A stretch of DNA of 21,118 nt from the NCBI GenBank assembly GCA_000934455.1, contig KN882583.1:134446-155563 (forward strand). The letters run 5' to 3'. The position numbers were made by a program, and so were the translations under genes. The DNA is from Apostichopus parvimensis. Lineage: Eukaryota; Echinodermata; Holothuroidea; Aspidochirotida; Stichopodidae. Of this stretch, positions 1 to 10,376 are shown piece by piece. How positions within the stretch are numbered: the first letter of the stretch is position 1; the number at the start of each line of letters is the position of its first letter. The notes beneath the pieces were generated by a model. The model saw nothing but the letters and a program-made list of their open reading frames with translations, did no database searches and was not told where the DNA came from.

Positions 1-23
1 CCCCCCCCGTAATCCCGCCCATG

Positions 24-154
24 CCTACAGCTCATCATTTTTTATGGTGGGCTCCACAGTTAATATGAGGCCCTCTCTTAATTGTTGCTACAATAGTTAT
101 TCATTTGCATTTAAAGAAGCTGTTTGAGTTGATTATTATCATTTTATCGATGCT
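24..154. repeat. Module A of the kilobase-scale direct repeat, first copy
   Basis: This 131-bp stretch is closely similar, in the same orientation, to 10247-10376. Shared blocks include GGCTCATCATTTT-like, CTCTCTTAATTGT, TTTGCATNTAAAGAAGCTGTTT and TTTTATCGATGC. Its first ~40 bp also match 5739-5780, which lie at the end of the first long repeat body. The three copies mark equivalent positions in a head-to-tail series of larger units. No ORF or RNA signature is visible. The window starts in a run of eight C, so the true left edge of the repeat cannot be seen. Confidence 0.75.
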
Positions 155-1393
155 AATCGATAGTTGCATCAGAACAAAATGTAGCTCATTAGTTTGACTA
201 TAGCCAAGGTTCATTTCAAAACGTGAGGTTTTCGTTTCTCAACATTTTCCAATTTGGTCTTTAATGTGTCTAATACAGCAATACAAATCGTGCACGTGAC
301 GAAGTGTTAGCGTTGAAGATTGAATCGAATTTTCTACCCCCCCCCCCTCGGTAACCTTCATTTGATGAAATTAATGAGTAAGATGACCCAATGTTATCAC
401 TTGGGTTTAATATTAGCCTATCTTTGTAAAATTGCAAACCTAAGTTAAATTGCTGCTTTAAGCGGTGTACGCCTGCATTTTGTCAGAGGGAAATAGTTTT
501 ACGGTTTCTTTAAAAGCCTATTAAGTTGAAGCTCAAATGATTATATTTTCCAATAATTGCAGAAATATTATATGTACGATGCATCGTTTTGGTGACCTTG
601 ATAAAGCAAAATTCATCAGTCACGTGATAACTTACATTCAAAGACAATAATTCCTAAAGAACAGTTCACTTCAGAAACTGAATCTGTTTATATTCTTCCG
701 GATTATCTGTAAGTTTGTAGAGTTTACAAATACTGTAATGTTTCACCGTGGTTTCACTGAGCTAATATAACCATATTCCCACCGGGTAAGCCTATTCTAA
801 CGTATTAAATGTTCTCTTTACATCCCATATATAGGCCTAACTTATATCATGTTCCATGAACTTTCCACTAGATTTATCTTAGTAAAACTTATTCAATGGT
901 CCATATACTTTCCACATAATTCATACCATGTTCCATACGGAGAGAAAGTATGACAACTGCATGTCTCTCATTCATACAGTTGTAATATGAAAATAAGCCT
1001 ATACCTTGAGGATCTTTTAAATTATTTCTATCCTAATTCATACATTTAAGTTAGAACTTAGCCTAACGGTGCAATGCCTGCTATGAAAGTATTACAATTC
1101 TTAATGTCTGTTTCGACAGGACTCACTGTAAGTATATTTATGATCGGTCTGACAGCAATAAAGTGAAAGGATAGCTCATGTTATGGTTGCAAGAGATATA
1201 TTGTAGCTGCATGAATGAACTTTCTAATAACCACGATTTACATAATAATGCCTTGACAACATGAGCTTAAAATGATTCCTTTCAAATTAATGGAATATTA
1301 AAATCAACATTGAAATATGATCATGCAGACATGGATTATAATTCTAATAAATTAAGATACCCTTGAATGTTCATATTGTTGTCTTACACTTAA
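155..1393. other. AT-rich DNA without recognisable gene
   Basis: There is no ORF of useful length, no splice-bounded coding signal and no RNA gene that I recognise on either strand. A nine-C run sits at about 341-349. This segment has no counterpart in the later repeat units, where module A is joined almost directly to minisatellite-like sequence (5781-5840). It is therefore either unique DNA or a part deleted from the other units. Confidence 0.5.
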
Positions 1394-1433
1394 CATAGAA
1401 TATCTCTTTAATGATGTGTTTAGTGTATCAGTA
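1394..1433 (+). repeat. Solitary diverged unit of the 40-bp minisatellite
   Basis: The 40-bp stretch beginning CATAG and ending ATCAGTA matches the 40-bp units at 5841-5920 along its whole length, sharing CATAG, TTAATGA, GTGTTTAG and ATCAGTA with several substitutions. The preceding bases (GTC-TACA-TTAA) also resemble those before 5841. It is probably the single-unit ancestor, or a contracted form, of the array expanded further right. Confidence 0.6.
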
Positions 1434-1475
1434 TAAACACGGTAAAAGAATCTCTGTAATTTTACAAGAAAAAAG

Positions 1476-1601
1476 TACTGGCAACAAGTTTCACACAATA
1501 GTTGATGTTATTTGTGGTCAGTCTGTAAAATTACTTATTGAATATAATTTTACAGACTTACCAACAATTATTTAAGATGTGTTTGAATCTTGTTGCCAGT
1601 A
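1476..1601. repeat. Imperfect palindrome (foldback or MITE-like element)
   Basis: The left arm begins TACTGGCAACAAG at 1476 and the right arm ends in its exact reverse complement, CTTGTTGCCAGTA, at 1601. A second paired block lies near the centre: GTCTGTAAAATTA starting at 1521, and TAATTTTACAGAC ending about 1557. The arms are roughly 60 bp with a mismatched middle and a loop of only about ten bases. No coding sequence is present. The form fits a foldback or MITE-type non-autonomous element, but no target-site duplication is clear. Confidence 0.7.
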
Positions 1602-1735
1602 CCTTTTACTGTATAATTACATATTCTTTACTAAAAGTGAAATGTTCCGTTATTTACGAGAAATACTCATGGAAAACAATCATGCAACAGGCTTTTGAAA
1701 GATTTATCAAATGACAATTTATTCAAACAAAATTA

Positions 1736-1935
1736 GTTTAAGGCCGACTTAGACTAAGAGGGCCAAACAACAGTCTTGAGTAACTAACAAACTGTGAGTT
1801 TCAAGATGCACTTCAAAACTGGATTTGTTATTCACTTTATATGAACAATGCCATTTAAGTAAGATACATTTGTGGAAATTGATGCTGGATCCAGGTATAT
1901 TTAGATCGGTGGTGTAGACTGAAGGTCGGCCTAAA
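1736..1935. repeat. Possible short MITE with AGGCCGAC inverted ends
   Basis: GTTTAAGGCCGACTTAGAC at the left is mirrored by the reverse complement of GACTGAAGGTCGGCCTAAAAA at the right (about 1917-1938), so an AGGCCGAC core with similar flanks faces inward at both ends, about 200 bp apart. The interior has no ORF. The inverted match is short (8 perfect bases, about 16 of 20 with mismatches), so this may be coincidence. Confidence 0.35.
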
Positions 1936-3234
1936 AATTCAACTTTTGTCTAGCCTAAGTTATAACTATGCTTTGCCCACTTACATTTGGCGTATCAAAA
2001 CCGAAGTAGACATCAAAAAGTAAAAAGTGGGCCTGCCATTATATACCTCTGGCAACATGACATGTATCGCACCAAATTAGAGAAGTGCACGTCCGCCTGA
2101 GAGATTAACCAGATGAAAATAGCCCTAAAAGGACCTAGTGTATTGATTATTTTGGCATTTTCTGAGTCATCACCAATCATTTTGATGCTTGGTTGCTGAA
2201 GAGGATGAAATAGACTAAGTCTGATGGTCTAAAAAATCTGGAGGATTGAAGCTGACTTAAGACTTGGTATGTTAGAAAATTTCGGTGAAACAAGAAGATT
2301 CTGCGGCGTCAGCTAGCAAATGGGTTTGGGAGCACTATGATCATCTTTGAGCTCTTCTAGCTTACAATCTAAACAGTCATGGTGACAAAAGGTGAATGTG
2401 TTGTGATAGCTCAAGCCATCAGCAATGATATGGTTTGGTAGGATATGTATATATTGCCAGTTAAAAGCTTATATCTATGCCGATAGAGTTTAGTGTGTAA
2501 GTCAATGAGAGCAATGAATTGTGGTGTGATACCAATAAACACTATAGAGTATGCATGTTACTGTGGTGAGTTACATCCAGTTCGACGTCAATTGACATTA
2601 CACTAAATATGTTTTCATGTGAGAAAAGTGCAAGTGACCATTGGTTCTTTCAGTACAACTAACAACCTAAAACAATAATATTAACAATTGGTATTAACGT
2701 TACACACGTACCTTACAGCCTATCACCGAACATAACAAGTCTAACTATAACATTAGGCTAACACTAAACAATATCCGTGGACGACGAAATGACGTGTTAG
2801 AAATGTTCTCCGCTCTGTTTAAAACTTCCAAAAGTAATCATAAGTTGCACTGGAAATTCAATTAAAAGCTCTTTTTCTAAAATGGTAAAATTTAAAACGG
2901 TAATTTAAGCCGATGAGGAAGAGAACAAGTCATACCTACCACAACAGTCGACAAAGCGTGACAAAATCAGTGACACACATACCCGGGTTGTTGATATAGC
3001 TGAATACTTAGATAAACTTGCATGGTACTTTGGAGTTTTCACAGTATGGAATATTACTACTTATAATTCAATGCACAGGTACAAAAAGTTCGTAAAATTT
3101 ACAGAATGCTATATCTCCATTTTGGATAAAATGGTAAACTGAGATTTTTAAAGAGCAAACATGGAAATAACTGATTACAGTTAATACTATGTTACAATAA
3201 TCATTTCACGCTACAAACGTTTACAGATATTTTT
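1936..3234. other. AT-rich DNA without recognisable gene
   Basis: I see no coding region, RNA gene or clear repeat here on either strand. It precedes the first long repeat body and has no counterpart before the second body at 7715. It is therefore either unique DNA or a portion missing from the other unit. Confidence 0.5.
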
Positions 3235-5780
3235 CATTCTGAATTTAGAGCTTTACATCATTACCGTCCCCTGTATGTATATACGCCTACTTACCATTAC
3301 GATCATCGCTTTGTAGGTTTATTATCCAGAGTATAATTTAAGTCTAGAGTCCTTTTATCCTTAAATAACAAATGAAAATCACGAAAGGAAAGCATATAGA
3401 AACGGGAATAAAGAACATCCAATTGACTACAGTAGATGGTGTCTAATATGTCTAATATGCAAACCTGGACGATAAATAGCTATCGGTAGGCAAAGGAGTC
3501 AGTCTATAGTAGTAACTGGTTCACCAAAGTTCGTGACTAATAGTTTACACAGTAAAGCAACTTGATTTGATAATACAATTCATATCTGCTATTTATGCCT
3601 TAATGTGTTTATTTTGTCTTATCAGCCGTTCAAAGTACTTGCTGGGTTGACTATTAACTATAAGTGGATATATTAAGTTTGAAATTCTTTCGATGAATGT
3701 TATTCAATGCCCGTTATATGCCTGTTATCACGGGAATGATAAAAGATGTGCACAGGAATGATATGAGTTGTGAATGAGACTAGAGGCGATGGTTAAATAA
3801 TATCTTGACAACAAGAGGTCAGATTCTCTTACGAGAAAATCCTTTAATGTGAAGAAGAAAAAGAACGAAGAAATGATAAACAATTGAATAGAGCAAAGAA
3901 ATTTGTGACTAAATCGGGACTCAAACCAGTGAAATCAATATTGCAAAGGATCATGGGTCGAGTCCAGTTCCATCCTCCCGAACTGTTTGCTCATTTCAAG
4001 TTTGAAGTGAACAAAATTTTGATTGATCGTTAAAAAGTTAAAAGTCAATTAATGTTTTCCAAAGAACCCCAATCATTTCAATACAATGAGAATGGACAAA
4101 CTATAGAAAATATGATGTGATAAAGAGGGAAATTATTTCAGGGTAACAATAAAATGCAAGTGAAAATGGACATGGATGACCATTGTTCGACTTTTCTAGT
4201 ATGTTAAGAGGCAATATACTGATCACCTTTAATAGTAATTTCAGTGGAATATGTTAAGAATAGATCAGAAATCTCTATATTTGTATGGCGACGTGTGTAG
4301 TCAATCGGCACAGGCAGTGATGAATTCAGGATTGGGAAAAGGCTCCTCAGAAGAAAACCGTCATAAATGTGGCATTCTGACGCATATTTATGCTAATATA
4401 ACTGAATTTTACGTGTTCTACGTGCAAGGCTGTATAAATAACTTCTTATGTAAACCCACTCATCACCCAATCTCCCAGATCCGTGCCTGGGTCCAGGTAC
4501 CAATTTGTGGCTTCGTTTCCTTTCGTTCAAATAACCGTGCCAAAGGTGAATGTTCGATCAATCTCTCTAGTAGATACTATCAACGACTATGTATACTATG
4601 CTTGTCGCTGATTGACTGATCTCTGTCAGCTGACTACTTAGTAACCTACTCACCATATCTTCTCTTTTAATATTAAACAATTAAAATAAAATTAGACTGC
4701 AGTAACGAGCTTTGTAAACTTTGTTCTGCCATTTACTTATCAACAACACTAACCAGGGTTGTCCCGATTGCACTTACATTAAGTTACTGTTGGAGGTGAT
4801 TTTACCGGCGACATATTGATCATTTAAATAAATGAAGGGCAGCGTGCAACGATTGTTAATGGAACATCACAAAGAGCCACGTCAGTCCTTCAGTTTGTGC
4901 TTAGTATCAAAATACACTGCAAGTTGCTTTAAGAGCACAGTGGACTGACAAGGACCGGTGGTTCTAGTTGAGACGACCTCCAAGGAACAAACCCCAAACA
5001 TGCAAAAACAGAAGTAAAACACAGTTTTATATCTATCGCTCGTGTTTTTATGTTGAAGACGGTGAAAGATGCCTCAAAGGATTCGAGTCTTACGTCATGT
5101 ATAGCTTATCATCGAGAAAATATCATGTCTCTGGATTCTCCAGTGTATAAGAAATTGATAAATAGACAGGGCACTCTGTAATGTTACACCATGTTACAGA
5201 AGTCACTCAATCAGTTTGATAACACAAATTTAGCTTTTTATGTAAAAACAATGTTGAACTCTTGATCATACACTGTAGCCTTAGAGTAATTAGAATGCTG
5301 ATGCTTAAATCTTTACCAACGTTTATTTTAACATCAGCCTTCTTATGGTAAAGTTACTAATCCAAAACTATGTAGTTAGTAGTTACTGAAAGGCTCTCTA
5401 TTGATTATGACGTCAATTCCTTTGAATGATATTATCCATGATTATCTTTCAAAGCGATGATCTGTTGAATATATAGATACAGTATGCATGGATGAAGCTA
5501 ACTTAACAAAATTATCATAAATCAATGTATAAATATATAAGTAAACAGAACTAGTCACTTTACTAACAGGTCTCTGGCTCGACAAAGATTACATCAAGGT
5601 TAATCTCTCCTTATCTCTTATTTACTAATTATTGTTTACATAAAACATCGACCTTTGAAGTAATATAATATTAATCCACTCTGAAAATTTAACTTTCTGT
5701 TTTGTTATCAATATTCACGATATCCTTTTAGAATGTCACCTACAGCTCATCATTTTAGATGGCGGGCTCCACAGTTAATA
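3235..5780. repeat. Long non-coding direct repeat, copy 1
   Basis: About 2.55 kb that aligns nearly end to end, same orientation, with 7715-10290. Landmarks found in both copies include TCTGAATTTAGAGCTTTACA, CCGTCCCCTGTATGTATA, GGACCGGTGGTTCTA and AACAGGTCTCTGGCTCGACA, in the same order and at matching spacing. The longest ORF in this copy (4251-4619) is shifted and interrupted in the other copy, so neither reading frame is under selection. The copy ends in the start of module A. I recognise no transposase, RT or RNA gene. It may be a satellite-like unit, a segmental duplication or a large non-autonomous element. Confidence 0.85.
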
Positions 5781-5840
5781 TAATTTGAAATGGTCTTGAA
5801 GTAGCCATGTTCATATAGTAAGCTGTTGTCATACATTTAA

Positions 5841-5937
5841 CATAGCCTGTGTTATTAATGACGTGTTTAGTATATCAGTACATAGCCTGTGTTATTAATG
5901 ACGTGTTTAGTATATCAGTACATATTCTGCGTTATTA
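5841..5937. repeat. 40-bp minisatellite, left part (split by LINE)
   Basis: Two identical 40-bp units begin at 5841 and 5881 (CATAGCCTGTGTTATTAATG...). A third starts at 5921 and breaks off after GTTATTA at about 5937. The array resumes in register at 7181, after the LINE insertion. Upstream, 5781-5840 is a join between module A and sequence resembling 1365-1393. Confidence 0.9.
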
Positions 5938-6977
5938 CTACTCTCAACTGGCTTGAAAGCTATATTTCGAACAGATATCAGTATACCTTGTATGAAAACT
6001 CTACATCCGATCTGGCTAAAATTCGTTGCGGCGTTCCACATGGTTCAGTCTTAAGTACTTTGTTATTTATTCTATATATTAACGATATTTGTCATGTCTC
6101 CAAACTAGCCAAAATCATTCTCTTTGCTGATGACACCATTTTTTTCTTCGAGAGCGACGACAGAATCACACTATCTTCCAACGTGTGTTCCAATTGAATT
6201 AAATAAATTTTGTAATTGGTTTTCAGCCAATAAATTATCACTAAATGTACAAAAAAGAAATTACATTGTCTTTAATACTCGTAAAATACTTATTTGGAAT
6301 AAAGATATATGTATGGACGGGAAAATAATTAAGCAAGTTTCTACTACTAAGTTTTTAGGTGTAAATATTGATTGTTAACTTAGCTGGCGCAACCATATTT
6401 CAACTATATGCAGATTAATTGCACGGAATATTGACATATTATCTAAGTTGAAATATTATCTATCGGAAACATACTCAGAACACTATACCAGACCCTGATT
6501 GTCCCGCATCTCACTTATTGTTCCATTATTTGGTCTGGTACATACAACAACAACCTTAACAATCTTATAATATTCCAAAAGGCCGCCATTCGCCACATAA
6601 CACACTCATCCCCACGTGAGCACACCAGCCCCCTATTTAAGAAACTCAACTTACTAAAATTGCACGATCTCATTAAAGTTAAGCTTGCATTATTTGCCTA
6701 CAAGACCTGGAATGGATTACTACCAGCTGCCTTTGACTATTTTTAACCTGTAACAGAGTTGTACATCATCATAACACGAGGCATGCTAATCATGCCCACT
6801 ATAATCTCTACAATACCAACATTGGAACTTTAAGCCTACAAAACCGTGCAACAAACACATGTAATCTTCTAACGAAAGATTTAAAGAGTAAAACGTTAGT
6901 CACATCCTTTAAGAAGTGGTTTTGTAAGGAAATAATAGCTAGTTACTGACTACTACCAAAGTATACCTGTATATATT

Positions 6978-7068
6978 TACTATATATATATATATATTGA
7001 ACATTTAATTTGTATTTATATTTATATTTATATTTATGTATATGTATTTATACATATATATATATTTT
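6978..7068. repeat. AT microsatellite inside the LINE 3' region
   Basis: A (TA)n run is followed by TATTTATATTTATATTTATA-type repeats and another (TA)n run. It is low-complexity DNA within the 3' UTR of the LINE, downstream of the last recognisable coding sequence. Confidence 0.85.
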
Positions 7069-7090
7069 TTTCTTACCTTTTCTTTCTTCA

Positions 7091-7138
7091 GGGAGTCTTC
7101 CACATAGTTAAGCTTTTAAGCTTAATGGAAGACTTCCC
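7091..7138 (+). other. Stem-loop in the LINE 3' UTR
   Basis: GGGAGTCTTCCA (7091-7102) pairs with TGGAAGACTTCCC (7126-7138) with a one-base bulge. The intervening loop contains its own AAGCTTTTAAGCTT palindrome. It lies about 30 bases before the (ATTA)n tail. Some LINE clades use a 3' hairpin for template recognition by their RT, so this may have been such a signal. Confidence 0.6.
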
Positions 7139-7180
7139 TCCACCTTTTTACTTTTGTGGCAAAACAAATTAATTAATTAA

Positions 7181-7331
7181 TTAATGACGTGCTCAGTATG
7201 TCAGAATATAGTCTGTGTTATTAATGACGTATTAAGTATATAAGTACATAGCCTGTGTTATTAATGACGTGTTTAATATATCAGTACATAGCCTGTGTTA
7301 TTAATGACGTGTTTATTATACTAGTACATAG
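7181..7331. repeat. 40-bp minisatellite, right part
   Basis: TTAATGACGT recurs at 7181, 7221, 7261 and 7301, an exact 40-bp period. The first unit is the most diverged and the later ones are close to the 5841-5920 units. Together with the left part this made an array of at least six units before the LINE landed in it. Confidence 0.92.
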
Positions 7332-7705
7332 CTTCACACCATTTTTGCCTCCTGTACGTTACTTACCAGTACGATCATCACTTTGTAGGTTTATCATCCA
7401 GAGTAGAATTTGAGTCTAGAATCCTATAATCCTCTAAAAAACTGACGAAAATCACGAAAAAAACCAACACGGAAACAGTAAAGAAGAATATGCAATTGAC
7501 AAGATGGCGTCGTGTAGGGCATGTGTCGTTCTGATGCACGAACCTGGACGCTAAATAGATATCTGTTAGAATCAGTCTATAGTTGTAACTGGTTCTAAAG
7601 TTTATGGTTAATAAATGACATAATCAAACACTTTATTTGATAATACAATTCATATCTGATATTTCTGCCTTGTTGTGTTTATTTTGTCATGTCAGTCATA
7701 CTATT
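7332..7705. repeat. Partial, diverged third copy of the long repeat body
   Basis: This matches about 3252-3635 of copy 1 and 7737-8110 of copy 2: ACGATCATCNCTTTGTAGGT, TCCAGAGTA, GAACCTGGACG-like and TTGTGTTTATTTTGTCAT, in order. It then stops and the full copy 2 starts afresh at about 7715. It is more diverged than copies 1 and 2 are from each other, so this duplication is probably older, or it came from a different donor. Confidence 0.75.
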
Positions 7706-7714
7706 ATTATTTTT

Positions 7715-10290
7715 TCTTCTGAATTTAGAGCTTTACACCATTACCGTCCCCTGTATGTATAAACGCCTACTTACCATTACGATCATCGCTTTGTAGTTTT
7801 ATTATCCAGAGTAGAATTTAAGTCTAGAGTCCTTTTATCCTTAAATAACAAATGAAAATCACGAAAGGAAAGCATATCAAAACGGGAATAAAGAAATCCA
7901 ATTGACTACAGTAGATGGTGCCGTGCATATCATGTGATGTCTAATATGCAACCCTGGACGCTACATAGCTATCGGTAGGCATAGGAGTCAGTCTATAATT
8001 GTAACTGGTTCACCAAAGTTCGTGGTTTATAGTTTACACAGTCAAACAACTTTATTTGAGTATACAATTCATATCTGATATTCATGCCTTGTTGTGTTTC
8101 TTTCGTGATATCAGCCGTTCAAAAGTACTTGCGTTTACTATTTACAATATGTGGATCTATTAAGATTGCAATTGTTTCAATGAATGTTATTCAATGCCCG
8201 TTATATGCCTATTATCACGGGAATAATAAAATATGTGCACAGGAATGATATAAGTTGTGGATGAGACTAGAGGCGATGGTTAAATAATATCTTGACAAAA
8301 AGAGGTCAGATTCTCTTACGAGAATCCTTTAATGTGAAGAAGAAAAAGAACGAAGAAATGATAAACAATTGAAAAGAGCAAATACATTTGTGCCTAAATC
8401 GGGACTCGAACCAGTGAATACAATATTGCAAGGATCATGGGTCGAGTCCAGTTCCATCCTCCCGAACTGTTTGCTCATTTCAATGTTGAAGTGAACAGAA
8501 TTTTGATTGATCGTCAACAAGTTAAAAGTCAATTAATGTTTTCCAAAGAACCCAATCATTTCAATACAAGGAGAATGGACAAACTATAGACACTATGATG
8601 TGATAAAGAGGGAAATTATTTGAGGGTAGCAATAAAATGCAAGTGAAAATGGACATGTATGACCATTGTTCGACTTTTCTAGCATGTTTAGAGGCAATAT
8701 ACTGATCACCTTTTATAGTAATGTCAGTGAAATATGTAAAGAATAAATCAGAAATCTCTAAATTTATCTGACGTAATGTGTACTCAATCGGCCCAGGCAG
8801 TGAGGAATTCAGGATTGGGAAAAAACTATTCAGAAGAAAACATTAACATAAATGTAGCATTCTGACGCATATTTATAATGCTAAAATAAATGAATTTTAC
8901 GTGGTATACGTGCAAGGCTGTACTAATAACTTCTTATGTAAAAAACTCATCAGCCAATCTCCCGGATACGTGCCTGGGCCCAGGTACCAATTTGTGGTTA
9001 AGTTTCCTTTCGTTCAAATAACCAAGCATGCCAAAGGTGAATGTTCAACCAATCTCTCCAGTAGATATCATCTACGACTATATATACAATGCTTGTCGCT
9101 GATTGGTTGATCTCTGTCAGCTGACTACTTAATTACCTACTCACCATATCTTCTCTTTAAATATTAACCATTGAAGATATAATTTGATTTCAGTAACGAG
9201 CTTTGTGAACTTTGTTCTGCCATTTACTTATCAACAACACTAACCAGGGTTGTCACGAGTGCACTTACATGAAGCTACTGTTGGAGGTGGTTTAACCTGC
9301 GACATTTTGATCATTAAAATAAATGAAGGGCAGTGTGCAACGATTGTTAATGGAATAAGATGAAACATAACAAAGAACCACGCAAGTCCTTCAGTGTGTG
9401 CTTAGTATCCAAATACACTGCATGTTGCTTTAAGAGCACAATAAACAGACAAGGACCGGTGGTTCTAAACGAGACGACCTCCATGGAACAAACCCCAAAC
9501 ATGCAAAAACAGAAGTAAAACACAGTTTCATATCTATCGTTCCTGTTGTTATGTTGAAGAAGGTGATACGATGCCTCAAAAAATTCGAGTCTAACGTCAT
9601 TTATATTTTATCATCGCGAAAATATCCTTTCTCTGGACTTTCCAGCGTATAATAAGTTGATAATATAGACGGGGCTCTCTGTAATGTTACACCATGTTAC
9701 AGAAGTCTATCAATCAGTTTGATAACACAAATCTTGCTTTTTATATAAAACCAATAAACAAAATCATGTTGAACTCTTGATCATACACTGTAAGAGTAAT
9801 AAGAATGCTGAGGTATAAATCTGTATAAAAGTTTATTTTAACATCAGCTTTCTTATGCTTTAGTTACTGATCAAAATATATGTAGTTACTGTAAGGCTCT
9901 ATCGATTATGACGTCACAACACTATTTTTTTCCTTTGATATTATTCATGATTATCTTTCAAAGCGACAATATGTTGAATATAAAGATACAGTATGCATGG
10001 ATGATTGAAACTAACAAAATTATCATAAATCAATGTATAATTATATAAGTAAACAGAACCAGTCACTTCACTAACAGGTCTCTGGCTCGACAAAGATTGC
10101 AACATAGTCAATCTCTACTTATCTCTTATTAACTATTTATTGTTTGCACAAAGCATCGACCTTTGAAGTAATCTAATATTAATCAACTCTGAAAATTCAA
10201 CTTTCTGTTTTGTTATCAATGTTTACGATATCCCTTTAGAATGTCACCTACGGCTCATCATTTTAGATGGCGTGCGGCACAATTATTGCG
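7715..10290. repeat. Long non-coding direct repeat, copy 2
   Basis: Direct repeat of 3235-5780 with scattered substitutions and small indels. At its right end it runs through the full-length module A (10247-10376), while copy 1 loses module A after about 40 bp. Short ORFs at 8329-8532 (minus) and 8901-9110 (plus) are not preserved in the other copy and are not genes. A perfect Pol III B-box-like string, GGTTCGAGTCC, lies on the minus strand at 8402-8412. Confidence 0.85.
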
Positions 10291-10376
10291 AGGCTCTCTC
10301 TTAATTGTATATACAACGGTTATTAATTTGCATCTAAAGAAGCTGTTTAAGTTGATTAATATAATTTTATCGATGC
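10247..10376. repeat. Module A of the direct repeat, third copy
   Basis: Matches 24-154 in the same orientation over its whole length, from CCTACGGCTCATC to TTTTATCGATGCAT. It marks the right-hand limit of the recognisable repeat series; sequence after 10376 does not match the sequence after 154. Confidence 0.75.

Larger units (their letters stand above)
5938..7184 (+). pseudogene. 5'-truncated non-LTR retrotransposon (reverse transcriptase remnant)
   Basis: This is the 3' part of a LINE. Frame one carries NWLESYISNR, then the RT palm signature GVPHGSVL..LLFILYIND (usual Q replaced by H), then the catalytic FADDT box at about 6122-6136. A frameshift near 6190 moves the protein to the next frame, with LNKFCNWFSANKLSLN and KFLGVNID, ending at a TAA at 6376-6378. 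Reading continues past it (LSW..HIS), then shifts again to an 'aaIRhIT...SPLFKKLNLL' thumb and C-terminal region up to about 6745. Endonuclease and N-terminal RT are missing. The type resembles the Jockey/CR1/L2 groups; the clade is not settled. It ends in an (ATTA)n tail and is flanked on both sides by the 40-bp minisatellite, which fixes its borders. It is inactive. Confidence 0.88.

Noticed and set aside
4251-4619. 122-codon ORF in long repeat copy 1
   Set aside because: The equivalent stretch in copy 2 (about 8730-9110) is frame-shifted and interrupted, there is no family motif, and the codon pattern looks random. It is a chance ORF in non-coding repeat DNA.
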